Part shown: one piece after another, positions 25,787-34,374 of the stretch
Numbering within the stretch: position 1 is the first letter of the stretch
How the letters are laid out: every line of letters starts with the position of its first letter
Source of the DNA: Vicingaceae bacterium
Lineage (GTDB): Bacteria; Bacteroidota; Bacteroidia; Flavobacteriales_E; Vicingaceae
DNA length: 64,000 nt
Direction: 5' to 3'
Assembly: GCA_018402765.1 (NCBI GenBank)
Contig: JAGYIE010000003.1
Coordinates: 310,001 to 374,000 of the forward strand
Program-made: the position numbers and the translations under genes
The notes under the pieces: generated by a model
The model's database searches: none
What the model saw: only the letters and a program-made list of their open reading frames with translations
Told to the model about the DNA's origin: nothing

Positions 25787-27147
25787 ATTTGGTCAAGAAT
25801 TTTAGTGCCAAAATCATTCAAATTAACACCATCAAAATTTCCAGAGGTCATTAATAACAGTACGCTGTTATCCCACTGTATCTGCAATAGGTCTTTTTGT
25901 AATTGGGAAGATTCAGTGTAAATTTTAATATTCTCTTGTTGGAAAGCGTTCTTTACCTTTTCAATAGAAATAGGCTCAAGTTTTTTGTGAGCTATTGTTT
26001 TTGGATTGTAATAAACAATGGCTACATCAGCTTCTTTCATACTTCCATTATACTGATTAAGAAAGTCATTATTGAGGCTGCTAAATGTATGTAATTCCAT
26101 CAAAGCGACTACTTTTCTCGTCTTATACTGGTTCTTCACAGCGTTGACAGTTGCTTTTAATTTTGAAGGAGAATGAGCAAAATCTTTATAAACAGTTGTT
26201 TTATTTTTTTCTCCAATTAACTCCAATCGCTTAGCGGCTCCTTTAAAACGTTGTATAGCAGTATAAAAGTCAGTAGAAGATATTCCTATTTTTTGGCATA
26301 CCAATCGTGCACCTTCTAGATTTTGTAGATTGTGATTACCAAATATTTGAAGTGGAATATGATTTACATCTGAGATTAAATTGGTCTTTTCATTTTTAAT
26401 TATATGCTCCGGCGTGTGGTACGGAATCTTTTTTAAGTTGTTTAATTCAGCTGTTCCTGTAATTAAATTTAGTTCTTCATCACCTGAAAAATAGATTAGA
26501 CTCCCTTCCGGTTGAATGGTTTCGGCGAACAATTGAAATTGCTTTTTGTAAAGATCGAATGTTGGAAAAACATTTATATGATCCCAAGCAATACCACTAA
26601 GCAATGCTACATGTGGCTTGTACCATAAAAATTTTGGTGTTAAGTCAATAGGAGAGGATAGATACTCATCTCCCTCGAGAATAATAAGTGGGGCATCCGA
26701 TAATTGCACCATTCGTTCAAATCCATCTAATTGAGCTCCAACTAAATAGTCGAACGGTAAATTTAAATGATTTAAAACATGTAGAATCATTGAGGTAATC
26801 GACGTTTTACCGTGACTGCCTCCAATCACAACTCGTTTTTTATCTTTTGACTGCTCATAGATATATTCCGGATAGGAATATATCTTTAGTCCTAATTCTT
26901 GAGCTTTTAATAATTCAGGATTATCCTTTCTTGCATGCATTCCTAGAATTACGGCGTCTAATTTAGTGGAGATATTTTCAGGATACCAACCCATTTCTTT
27001 TGGAAGGATACCTACTTTTTCTAAACGGCTAAGAGAAGGCTCAAATATTTGGTCGTCTGACCCTGTTACTAAATATCCTTTGCTATTTAATGCCAATGCT
27101 AAATTGTGCATCGCACTTCCTCCAATTGCAATAAAATGTACTCTCAT
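25783..27147 (-). CDS. mpl: UDP-N-acetylmuramate:L-Ala-gamma-D-Glu-meso-DAP ligase (peptidoglycan recycling)
   Basis: Mur-ligase family enzyme that attaches recycled tripeptide to UDP-MurNAc. The 454-residue protein starts at the ATG of RVHFIAIGGSAMHNLALAL, a MurC/Mpl-type nucleotide-binding start; an upstream in-frame start at 27192 adds 15 unrelated residues and is rejected. The ATP loop is GGSHGKTSIT near residue 110, followed by ILEGDEYLSSPID (metal ligand Glu) and YKDFAHSPSKLKAT in the third domain. Mpl is preferred over MurC because of the GSDDQIFEPSL and FAHSP patterns. True murC was not seen in this window. Confidence 0.86.
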   Translation of the reverse strand: MRVHFIAIGGSAMHNLALALNSKGYLVTGSDDQIFEPSLSRLEKVGILPKEMGWYPENISTKLDAVILGMHARKDNPELLKAQELGLKIYSYPEYIYEQSKDKKRVVIGGSHGKTSITSMILHVLNHLNLPFDYLVGAQLDGFERMVQLSDAPLIILEGDEYLSSPIDLTPKFLWYKPHVALLSGIAWDHINVFPTFDLYKKQFQLFAETIQPEGSLIYFSGDEELNLITGTAELNNLKKIPYHTPEHIIKNEKTNLISDVNHIPLQIFGNHNLQNLEGARLVCQKIGISSTDFYTAIQRFKGAAKRLELIGEKNKTTVYKDFAHSPSKLKATVNAVKNQYKTRKVVALMELHTFSSLNNDFLNQYNGSMKEADVAIVYYNPKTIAHKKLEPISIEKVKNAFQQENIKIYTESSQLQKDLLQIQWDNSVLLLMTSGNFDGVNLNDFGTKILDQI

Positions 27148-27608
27148 CCTGAAACTATTTTTTACAATTTTAATCCCAAAAAGGGCTATCAATTGGCGCG
27201 TTTAATAGAAGTTATTAACGCATGCAGTTGGATAACCGAAGCAGTTTGACTTATTGAGGAGAGCGGTTTCTTTTAATTATTTTGACTTGATGCGATGTTG
27301 CATAATAATTGCTCTTTGTGGCACCGCAATCTATCCACTAGTTAAATAAATAAAGAATTGTTTGTTCATCAGTAGATTCGCGACGCATCGCGAATCTACT
27401 GAAAGAATGTTGGTAGTGTCTGGGATCTATTGATTGCAATACTGAAATCCCTAGGTGCTTATTGATTATTATAAAATAAAAAAGTAGTTAAGGTGCTATA
27501 AAATAAATATTTGTAGATAAAGTGAACTAATTGAATTACTAATTTTCTGTAAGTCCGTAATCAATCAATAATCTACAGAAATGCTTTCTAAAGATTATTA
27601 AAGCATAC
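27148..27608. other. 461-bp intergenic region with a perfect palindrome
   Basis: No convincing gene, tRNA or promoter was seen between the mpl start and the response-regulator stop. It holds the 32-bp palindrome at 27370-27401 and a weaker 7-bp inverted repeat (27581-27587 with 27600-27606) just beyond the response-regulator stop that lacks a good T-run. Confidence 0.6.
27370..27401. repeat. Perfect inverted repeat, 14-bp arms, 4-nt loop
   Basis: Left arm CAGTAGATTCGCGA, loop CGCA, right arm TCGCGAATCTACTG, with no mismatch. There is no T-run on either side, so it is not a terminator. It is GC-richer than its flanks. It could be a REP-like element or an operator; see findings. Confidence 0.9.
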
Positions 27609-28775
27609 TTACTTCGGATTAGAATACCGTTTCACATCTTCACCTTCTATCTTTCCATCACAAAGAATAAGTAAGCGTTCAACCAAGTTTCTTAATTCAC
27701 GGATATTTCCTGTCCAATTAATTTCTTGCAACTCTTTAATAGCACTTTCCGTTAGCTCTTTCTTTGGCATACCATTGTCTTCACAGATTTTATCTAAAAA
27801 ATGATTGGCTAAGATTGGAATATCATCTTTACGATCATTTAGCGAAGGCACCTCGACAAGAATCACACTTAATCGGTGATATAAGTCTTCTCTAAAATTG
27901 TTTGCTTTTATTTCGGTTAAAAGATTTTTGTTGGTTGCAGCGAGAATTCTAACATTCACTTTTAGCTCTTTTTCTCCACCAACACGAGTAATTTTATTTT
28001 CTTGTAAAGCCCGCAGTACTTTTGCTTGTGCTGAGGCACTCATGTCTCCAATTTCATCTAGAAATAATGTACCTCCTTCTGCCTGTTCGAATTTACCTTT
28101 TCGTTGTTTTATCGCTGAAGTAAAAGCGCCCTTTTCATGACCAAATAATTCACTTTCAATTAGCTCGGAAGGAATTGCAGCACAGTTTACTTCAATAAAT
28201 GGAGCATTTTTTCTATTAGAATTTTGGTGAATACTTCTTGCAACTAATTCTTTTCCTGTTCCATTTCCACCTGTTATAAGAACTCGAGCATCAGTCGACG
28301 CTACCTTATTTATAAGGTTTTTAACCTCCATAATGGCAGCGCTTTCACCGACAATATCAGTTAATTTATGTTTATCTACTTTCTTTTTTAGCTGTTTTGT
28401 TTCTGCTACTAATACACTTCTATCTAGTGCATTTCTTACCGTAATTAATAATCTATTTAAATCCAACGGCTTTGCGATATAATCAAATGCTCCTTGTTTT
28501 ATGGCATCCACAGCAGTTTCTATTGTACCATGTCCTGAAATCATAACAATAGGAACATCTATTCCTTCGTTCATAACTTCAGTGAGTACTTCTATTCCAT
28601 CTTTTTTAGGCATCTTAATATCACACAAAATCAAGTCGTAACTGCCCTTTTTTATTTTATCTATTCCTACCTGCCCATCTTCTGCTTCATCTACTTTGTA
28701 GTTTTCGTACTCCAAAATATCACGCATTGCATTTCTAATTGGACGTTCATCATCAATAATTAAAATGGTACTCAT
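27609..28775 (-). CDS. NtrC-family response regulator lacking the DNA-binding domain
   Basis: A 388-residue regulator. Residues 1-120 are a receiver domain with phospho-acceptor Asp52 (LILCDIKMP), Asp8/Asp9 and Lys102. Residues 140-375 are an AAA+ domain with Walker A GGNGTGKE (169-176) and Walker B Asp240-Glu241. The sigma-54 contact loop reads GAFTSA (216-221) instead of GAFTGA. The protein ends just after the AAA+ lid (GNIRELRNLVERLLIL), so the usual Fis-type helix-turn-helix is absent. It may act from solution, without specific DNA binding. It is the last gene of the leftward natA-natB-ppx operon, 4 nt after the ppx/gppA stop. Confidence 0.9.
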   Translation of the reverse strand: MSTILIIDDERPIRNAMRDILEYENYKVDEAEDGQVGIDKIKKGSYDLILCDIKMPKKDGIEVLTEVMNEGIDVPIVMISGHGTIETAVDAIKQGAFDYIAKPLDLNRLLITVRNALDRSVLVAETKQLKKKVDKHKLTDIVGESAAIMEVKNLINKVASTDARVLITGGNGTGKELVARSIHQNSNRKNAPFIEVNCAAIPSELIESELFGHEKGAFTSAIKQRKGKFEQAEGGTLFLDEIGDMSASAQAKVLRALQENKITRVGGEKELKVNVRILAATNKNLLTEIKANNFREDLYHRLSVILVEVPSLNDRKDDIPILANHFLDKICEDNGMPKKELTESAIKELQEINWTGNIRELRNLVERLLILCDGKIEGEDVKRYSNPK

Positions 28776-28779
28776 ACAG

Positions 28780-29709
28780 CTAATATTGTTCTAAAATTTC
28801 TTCCATTATACCTTCTTTCATTGCAAAGTCAGAAAGATGTAATTCTTGAATAGTTAGTTTTTGAATAATTAATTTGATAAAGATACACACCACCACCATC
28901 ATATCAACCCGCAAAGGGAGCATTCCTTTCATCATAAGCCGATCGGCAATATTTCGAGACAAGATCTTAGGAATAATTTCCTCTAAATGGCTTAAGTTAA
29001 TCGGCACAGTTGTAAATGCTTTATTAAAAATACTTTCCCCTGATTGCATAAATGAAATCATGTCGGCTAGTGTTTCAAAAGAGCCAGATGAGCCAATCAT
29101 TTTAGTAACGCTATACTTTTTTACCTGTTCTTCTAGCTCTAAAAATTGATTAGTTAAGTAAGTTTCGATCTGAGTTACTTCTTCACTTAAAATTGGATCT
29201 TGGTGGTTAAATTGATCAAGAAGTCTTGCTGCACCTATAGGATAACTTTTTTTCCAGAAGATTTCTTTATTATTTCCTATTATAAATTCAGTACTTCCTC
29301 CGCCAACATCCATAATTAAGTGAGGTTCTTCATTTAAAGGGTAGGCAAGTTTCACACCTTTATAAATTAATTCTGCCTCCCTGTCCCCATCAATTATTTC
29401 AATTTCCAGGTTCAATTGTGATTGAACAGCCTCTTTAAACTCATTTCCATTTGACGCTGACCTCAATGCACTTGTGCCAAAAGCAATAATTTTATCTACA
29501 TAAAATTGATTACATGTTTCTAAATGAATTTTTATAGCTTCTAATCCACGTTCAAATGGAGTAGATAGAATTTTTCCTTTATTTATACCTCCTTCGCCTA
29601 GTTTAACAGCTATTTTATCTTTATGCAGTAATGTAAATGATTTTTTATCAATTTGATGAATTAGTAAGTTGAAGGTGTTGGTACCTAAATCGAGAACGGC
29701 TACTTTCAT
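28780..29709 (-). CDS. Ppx/GppA-family exopolyphosphatase/pppGpp phosphatase
   Basis: A 309-residue member of the ASKHA-fold Ppx/GppA family, which hydrolyses polyphosphate or pppGpp. Visible are the first phosphate loop VLDLGTNTFNLLI (residues 4-16), AFGTSALRSASNG, the second loop LIMDVGGGSTEFI near 132 and MIGSSGSFETL near 207. It lacks the C-terminal HD-type extension of long Ppx proteins, as in other short Bacteroidota versions. It begins 2 nt after natB and sits 4 nt before the response regulator. Ppx versus GppA activity cannot be told from sequence. Confidence 0.88.
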   Translation of the reverse strand: MKVAVLDLGTNTFNLLIHQIDKKSFTLLHKDKIAVKLGEGGINKGKILSTPFERGLEAIKIHLETCNQFYVDKIIAFGTSALRSASNGNEFKEAVQSQLNLEIEIIDGDREAELIYKGVKLAYPLNEEPHLIMDVGGGSTEFIIGNNKEIFWKKSYPIGAARLLDQFNHQDPILSEEVTQIETYLTNQFLELEEQVKKYSVTKMIGSSGSFETLADMISFMQSGESIFNKAFTTVPINLSHLEEIIPKILSRNIADRLMMKGMLPLRVDMMVVVCIFIKLIIQKLTIQELHLSDFAMKEGIMEEILEQY

Positions 29710-29711
29710 CC

Positions 29712-31037
29712 TTAATTTTTATAAAATAGCCATTTACTAATTTCTTTGTAGGTTACTTTTTTACCGTACATTAAAATACCTACACGATATATTTTACCTG
29801 CAAACCAAACAGTGCCGATGAATGAAGCAACTAGAAGGCCCATAGATAAAACTAATTCATGCCACGGCACCCCAAATGGAATGCGTACCATCATAATGAT
29901 GGGGGAGGTGAGTGGAATAATAGAAGTCCAAAATGCTAATGAACCGTCGGGGTTATCAATTACTGTCTGCGCTATAACAAATGAAAATATTAACGGAATG
30001 GTAACCGGCATCATAAATTGCTGGCTATCTGCCTCCTGGTCAACTACTGATCCGATAGCTGCAAAAAGTGCTGAGTATAATAAGTAACCTGTTAAAAAGT
30101 AAAACAAGAAACAACCAAGTATCAATGGAAAATTAATCATCTCCAAATTGGACTGTACTTTGGCAATAAAATTTTCTTGTTGATTAACATCTAATTTGCT
30201 AGCATCAGGATTGAACTGTTCTATCGTTGATTTATTCTTTTCAGCTTTCCCAAATTCGTCTTCAAATACTTTAGAAACACCCACAACTAAAACGGAAGAA
30301 AGAACTACCCAAAGCAGAAATTGTGTCATTGCTACCAATGCAATTCCGATAATTTTACCCATCATTAATTGAAATGGCTTTACAGAAGAAATAATCACTT
30401 CGATAATTCTGCTCGATTTTTCTTCTATAACTCCCCGCATTACTTGTACACCGAATAAGAAAATAAAGAAATAAATAAACACTGCTGAAGCGAATGAAAC
30501 AACCATAGCTACGCCGCCACCTGATTGTTTTTCCTCACCATCTTCATTTAGTTTACTGCTTACAATTCGAACAGGAGTTTTAATAGCAGATATCTGGTCT
30601 TTACTAATCTGAAAGAAATCTAAAAGTTTTTTATCTTCAATAGTGTTAGATAATTCTGTTTTCATGTAGCCCATGGAAGAGGAGCTAGGCTTCTTTTTAT
30701 AAAACAATTGTATCGTATTCGGGGAAGTTATCGCAACATCAGGGATGAATAGTATTCCTGTGGTTTTGGAGGAGTATAAATCAGCTTTTGCATCTTCCAA
30801 TGAGCTGTAGGAGTATTGAAAACTTAGATTTTCGGTATTCTCAAGTTTATTGATAAAAAGTGTCGTTTCATCAATCACTTCTATAACTTGCTTATCCTCG
30901 TCTTGGTTGGCTAACCATACAGGTACTATCATTAATGCAGCTATCAAAAGCGGCCCCAAAATACTCATCACGATAAATGACTTCTTCTTTACACGCGTTA
31001 AGTATTCTCTTTGGATAATTAATACCGTTTTATTCAT
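29712..31037 (-). CDS. ABC transporter permease (NatB/ABC-2 type)
   Basis: A 441-residue ABC-2 type permease. The N-terminal membrane helix (KSFIVMSILGPLLIAALMIV) is followed by a large extracytoplasmic domain to about residue 170, then about five or six helices, including GVIEEKSSRIIEVIISSVKP between the second and third, a hallmark of NatB-like exporters. With the ATPase encoded just upstream it likely forms a Na+/drug-type efflux or membrane-maintenance exporter. The ATG at 31037 is chosen: a clear Shine-Dalgarno (AAAGGAGG) precedes it, and the longer frame overlaps natA needlessly. It overlaps the natA end by 8 nt. Confidence 0.87.
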   Translation of the reverse strand: MNKTVLIIQREYLTRVKKKSFIVMSILGPLLIAALMIVPVWLANQDEDKQVIEVIDETTLFINKLENTENLSFQYSYSSLEDAKADLYSSKTTGILFIPDVAITSPNTIQLFYKKKPSSSSMGYMKTELSNTIEDKKLLDFFQISKDQISAIKTPVRIVSSKLNEDGEEKQSGGGVAMVVSFASAVFIYFFIFLFGVQVMRGVIEEKSSRIIEVIISSVKPFQLMMGKIIGIALVAMTQFLLWVVLSSVLVVGVSKVFEDEFGKAEKNKSTIEQFNPDASKLDVNQQENFIAKVQSNLEMINFPLILGCFLFYFLTGYLLYSALFAAIGSVVDQEADSQQFMMPVTIPLIFSFVIAQTVIDNPDGSLAFWTSIIPLTSPIIMMVRIPFGVPWHELVLSMGLLVASFIGTVWFAGKIYRVGILMYGKKVTYKEISKWLFYKN

Positions 31038-31968
31038 GATTAGCCTCCTTTTTTTCTTCTTGTACTTTTTTGATAAAGATTTCACCCATTGTTGGGATAA
31101 TCTCTTGTAAACCGAGCACTTCTACATGAGGAATAATTGCTTTAAGCAAATCATTGGGTTGTGTATTGTTGAGTAATCGTACGGTGGCATTCGTAACTCC
31201 ATCCAATTCTGTAGAGTCTAATAGTTCAGCACCAGTCCATAAAGCGTTTGTAAAAGCGATCTTATTTCCTTTAAATTGTATGTTGAAGATGCCTTCTTTA
31301 AAATCTTGTTGAATCTGTTTTACCGCTCCGCTTAGGACGACATTGGATTTATTGATCAAAGCAATGTGCTCACAAATTTCTTCTACAGAACCCATATTGT
31401 GAGTAGACAAAACGATGGTAGCTCCATTTTCTCTTAAGCGAAGTATTTCTTCTTTAATCAGGTTCGCATTTATCGGATCAAATCCACTAAACGGTTCATC
31501 TAATATTAAGAGTTTAGGCTCATGTAATACCGTTACGATAAACTGTACTTTTTGGGCCATACCTTTAGATAACTCTTCAATGCGTTTATTCCACCAAGGA
31601 GCAATATCAAATCGTTCAAACCAATCTTTTAGTTTCTTTTTGGCTTCATATTTCTCCATTCCTTTCAGCTGCGCCAAATAAAGTGCTTGCTCACCAACCT
31701 CCATCTTTTTGTAAAGGCCTCTTTCCTCAGGCAAATAACCGATTTGCTCAATATGCTTTGAAGCAAGTGGCTTACCATTGAATAAGATCTGACCACTATC
31801 AGGTCCCGTAATTTGGTTAATGATTCGTATTAAGGAAGTTTTGCCTGCTCCATTTGGACCTAATAATCCAAATATAGATTGCTCAGGAACTGCAATGCTG
31901 ACTTCGTTTAAAGCCATATGATGCTGATAGGTTTTTGTGATTTTGTCAGCAACTAATAGGTTACTCAT
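31030..31968 (-). CDS. ABC transporter ATP-binding protein (NatA-like)
   Basis: A 312-residue ATPase subunit. Walker A GPNGAGKTS (about 38-46), signature LSKGMAQKVQF, Walker B LLILDEPFSGFDP and the switch His in STHNMGSV are all intact. A C-terminal extension of about 90 residues is typical of NatA/DrrA-type proteins (DUF4162). The ATG at 31968 is used because the upstream alternative at 32001 adds a non-homologous stretch. It is first in the operon with natB, ppx/gppA and the response regulator, coupled to natB by an 8-nt overlap. Confidence 0.92.
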   Translation of the reverse strand: MSNLLVADKITKTYQHHMALNEVSIAVPEQSIFGLLGPNGAGKTSLIRIINQITGPDSGQILFNGKPLASKHIEQIGYLPEERGLYKKMEVGEQALYLAQLKGMEKYEAKKKLKDWFERFDIAPWWNKRIEELSKGMAQKVQFIVTVLHEPKLLILDEPFSGFDPINANLIKEEILRLRENGATIVLSTHNMGSVEEICEHIALINKSNVVLSGAVKQIQQDFKEGIFNIQFKGNKIAFTNALWTGAELLDSTELDGVTNATVRLLNNTQPNDLLKAIIPHVEVLGLQEIIPTMGEIFIKKVQEEKKEANHE

Positions 31969-32202
31969 AGTGATAAGATTTAATAGGTCTAAACTAATCA
32001 AATCAATTTTTTGCTCAAAACCGTTTGTACTAAAATTTGAAGGTTTTTTTTTGCGGCTAACAAGGAAAGTGTGACAAAAATTAGAATAGCAGTCTCAATT
32101 TCTTCGCTATTTCTGCATGATAACTTTAAGAACCATATTTATTCCCATTATTCTTGTGGTATAATTTGGTTATGTTTGTTTATATACGACGCAAACGAGC
32201 GG

Positions 32203-32299
32203 GAACAGGGGAAGTTCTTGTATATTAGGATGCACCGCAGGTGTTTCCTCCTAGCGGCAGACAAGTGCAATCTTGTGGAATAAAACGGAAAACTCCGTT
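32203..32299. repeat. Series of four short inverted repeats
   Basis: Successive stems: GAAC/GTTC (32203-32217); TAGGA/TCCTA enclosing CACC/GGTG (32226-32253); ACAAG/CTTGT (32261-32276); AACGGA/TCCGTT (32284-32299). On either strand they could fold as a structured RNA or represent decayed repeats. Confidence 0.55.
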
Positions 32300-32337
32300 C
32301 TCGCGCGATTGTATCCCCGTTCTCGCGCGATTGTATC
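32295..32337. repeat. Tandem direct repeat, two 21-bp copies at 22-bp period
   Basis: Two identical copies of a 21-bp unit beginning CCGTTCTCGCG and ending GATTGTATC, at 32295-32315 and 32317-32337, one base apart. The second copy is followed by CGCGAGA, which pairs with its own TCTCGCG to form a hairpin (to 32344). Confidence 0.88.
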
Positions 32338-32423
32338 GCGAGATTATTATCTACTAAGAAGCTATTTTAATGGACTAAAAGTTCGCCCGAAAGGGTTTAT
32401 TTATTTCATTGAAGAGACAAGCA

Positions 32424-32466
32424 CCAAAAAAAGGGCCTCAAATAACTTGAAGCCCTTTTCTTTTTT
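32424..32466 (-). terminator. Terminator after dnaJ (bidirectional shape)
   Basis: Stem AAAAGGGC (32429-32436) with GCCCTTTT (32452-32459), extended by an inner CTCAA/TTGAA with one mismatch. On the minus strand a T-run of seven overlaps the 3' side of the stem (32426-32432), about 20-50 nt after the dnaJ stop. The plus strand also has a T-run. Confidence 0.85.
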
Positions 32467-32478
32467 AATCTATAGTGG

Positions 32479-33639
32479 TTATCTAAACTGATCTTTCATT
32501 CGTTCGAAAAACCCTTTATCCTTTTCCGTTGGTTGTGGGTGAAAGTTTTTAGAATCCCTTAATTTTTCAATCACTTCCTTTTCATTTTTAGACAGCTTTT
32601 GAGGTGTCCAAATATTTACGTTCACCAATAAATCTCCGGTTCTGTAACCATTTAGTTCAGGAATACCTTTTCCTTTTAATCGAAGTACTTTACCGCCTTG
32701 AGTTCCTTCATCTATTTTTACTTTTACTTTTCCCCCTACGGTTGGGATTTCAGCAGATCCTCCAAGTACAGCATCAGTAAAGCTAATGTGTAAATCGTAT
32801 AACAGGTTTAGTCCATCACGCTTTAGTTCTGCATGCTCTTCTTCCTCTATAGCTACGATTAAATCTCCTGCAATACCACCTTTAGGTCCCATATTACCTT
32901 TTCCGCTTACAGAAAGTTGCATGCCGCCTTCTACACCTGCAGGGATATTAATTTCTACTACTTCTTCTCCTTTTTGTATACCGTCACCATAGCAGGTATT
33001 ACACTTATTGGTAATTATCTTCCCATCACCACCACAAGTAGGGCAGGTAGAAGTTGTTTGCATCTGGCCTAAAAAAGTATTGGTCACTCTATTTACTTGA
33101 CCCGCTCCTTTACACGTATCACAAGTAGAGAATCCACTAGATCCTTCTGCACCTGTACCGCTGCAAGGCTCGCACTTTACATATTTGTTCAGTTTGATTT
33201 TTTTCTTTACGCCATTTACGATGTCGCTTAAGCTCAGGGTAACTTTTACTCTAAGATTACTTCCACGGTTAACTCTTCTGCCACCTCGTTGACCACCTCC
33301 GCCACCGAAGCCGCCAAATCCGCCGCCTCCACCAAAAGCTCCGCCAAATATGTCACCAAACTGTGAAAATATGTCATCCATATTCATTCCACCGCCGCCA
33401 AATCCACCAGCTCCTTGAGTGCCTGCATGACCAAATTGGTCGTATCGTTGCTTTTTCTCCGGGTTACTTAGTATTTCGTATGCTTCGGCTGCCTCTTTAA
33501 ACTTATCTTCCGCCTCTTTATCATCCGGGTTCTTATCTGGGTGATATTTTAAAGCTAACTTCCGATAAGCTTTTTTTATTTCACTTTCTGAAGCGCCTTT
33601 TGAAACGCCTAAAACTTCGTAATAATCTCTTTTTGCCAT
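32479..33639 (-). CDS. dnaJ: Molecular chaperone DnaJ (Hsp40)
   Basis: Co-chaperone that delivers substrates to DnaK and stimulates its ATPase. The 386-residue protein has all domains: a J domain with HPD at 33-35, a Gly/Phe-rich linker (about 72-120), four zinc-binding CxxCxGxG-type repeats ([32 protein letters not shown]) at about 160-235, and the C-terminal substrate-binding domain. It lies 18 nt downstream of grpE, forming a grpE-dnaJ operon. dnaK is elsewhere. Confidence 0.97.
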   Translation of the reverse strand: MAKRDYYEVLGVSKGASESEIKKAYRKLALKYHPDKNPDDKEAEDKFKEAAEAYEILSNPEKKQRYDQFGHAGTQGAGGFGGGGMNMDDIFSQFGDIFGGAFGGGGGFGGFGGGGGQRGGRRVNRGSNLRVKVTLSLSDIVNGVKKKIKLNKYVKCEPCSGTGAEGSSGFSTCDTCKGAGQVNRVTNTFLGQMQTTSTCPTCGGDGKIITNKCNTCYGDGIQKGEEVVEINIPAGVEGGMQLSVSGKGNMGPKGGIAGDLIVAIEEEEHAELKRDGLNLLYDLHISFTDAVLGGSAEIPTVGGKVKVKIDEGTQGGKVLRLKGKGIPELNGYRTGDLLVNVNIWTPQKLSKNEKEVIEKLRDSKNFHPQPTEKDKGFFERMKDQFR

Positions 33640-33657
33640 AATTTTATGTCAATGCTT

Positions 33658-34221
33658 TTATTGCCCTACTACTACTTTTGCGTATCTAATTACTTTCTCT
33701 TTAAGTAGGTATCCTTTTTCAACTTCATCAATTACTTTTCCCTTCATATCCTCAGTTGGAGCAGGAATTTGTGTAATAGCCTCTTGGATGTCACTATCAA
33801 ACTTTTCGCCTACTGATGATGGCATTTGTTGAAGACCCTTAGAAGTTAGGCTGCTAACTAATTTATTATAAATCAAATCAACACCTTCTTTTAAAACAGC
33901 AAAATCTGCTTTTTCATCCATTGATTTTTGTGCTCTTTCGAAATCATCAATAATTGGAAGTAATACCTTAAAGATATCTTCACCACCTGTTTGAATTAAT
34001 TCAATACGCTCTTTTTGTGTTCTTTTTCTATAGTTGTCAAATTCAGAATATAATCTCAAGTACTTATCATTAAGCTCCTTTATCTGAATCTCTTTTTCTT
34101 CTAACGGGTCAAGAACCACTGTTTCTGGTGACTCGTTTCCGGTGGTTTCTTCTCCTGCTTCTTTGTTTTCAATGTTGTCGTTTTCAATCGACTCATCTTT
34201 TACATTATCTTCTGCTTTCAT
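33658..34221 (-). CDS. grpE: Nucleotide exchange factor GrpE
   Basis: Releases ADP from DnaK. The 187-residue form starting at MKAEDNVKDES is preferred. It has an acidic, disordered N-terminus (about 1-45), the long dimerising helix with LYSEFDNYRKRTQKERIEL, and the C-terminal beta-domain ending EKGYLLKEKVIRYAKVVVG. A longer frame to 34308 is rejected because a -7 promoter element lies inside the extra part. dnaJ follows by 18 nt. Confidence 0.94.
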   Translation of the reverse strand: MKAEDNVKDESIENDNIENKEAGEETTGNESPETVVLDPLEEKEIQIKELNDKYLRLYSEFDNYRKRTQKERIELIQTGGEDIFKVLLPIIDDFERAQKSMDEKADFAVLKEGVDLIYNKLVSSLTSKGLQQMPSSVGEKFDSDIQEAITQIPAPTEDMKGKVIDEVEKGYLLKEKVIRYAKVVVGQ

Positions 34222-34271
34222 GTTCAGTGTTTCGTTATCATTTCTTGTTGCGCTTGAGTCAACTTTTTTGC

Positions 34272-34279
34272 CAAATTTA
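34272..34279 (-). promoter_or_regulatory. Candidate grpE-dnaJ -7 element
   Basis: On the minus strand TAAATTTG fits TAnnTTTG and lies 50 nt upstream of the chosen grpE ATG. No TTG at ideal spacing is present. Transcription would start downstream of the longer alternative start. Confidence 0.45.
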
Positions 34280-34315
34280 AAATACCGACAAATTGACAGT
34301 TTTCTCATAGTGCAT

Positions 34316-34347
34316 AATATAAAAAAGACAGATCAAAGATCTGTCTT
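34316..34347 (-). terminator. Rho-independent terminator after the TlpA-like gene
   Basis: A perfect 10-bp stem (AAGACAGATC with GATCTGTCTT, 34325-34347) and a 3-nt loop. On the minus strand it is followed by a T-run. It closes the DUF4290-murA-tlpA unit and separates it from grpE. Confidence 0.92.
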
Positions 34348-34374
34348 ATCGTTATTAAAAGGGTTGTGTTGTTT

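Larger units (their letters stand above)
31969..32478. other. 510-bp gene-free region with clustered hairpins
   Basis: Lies between the natA start and the dnaJ stop. Two weak open frames here have no protein-like character. From about 32200 to 32350 the base composition is richer in G and C and several short hairpins follow each other, ending with a tandem repeat. The dnaJ terminator occupies the right end. Confidence 0.6.

Noticed and set aside
27581-27606. Terminator after the response regulator
   Set aside because: The 7-bp inverted repeat has a 12-nt AT loop and no T-run on the minus strand.
27898-28140. Rightward frame inside the response-regulator gene
   Set aside because: It is the antisense shadow of the AAA+ domain; the leftward frame carries all motifs.
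32071-32491. Two short rightward open frames upstream of natA
   Set aside because: No recognisable domain, they run through hairpins, the tandem repeat and the dnaJ terminator, and their composition is unlike the coding neighbours.
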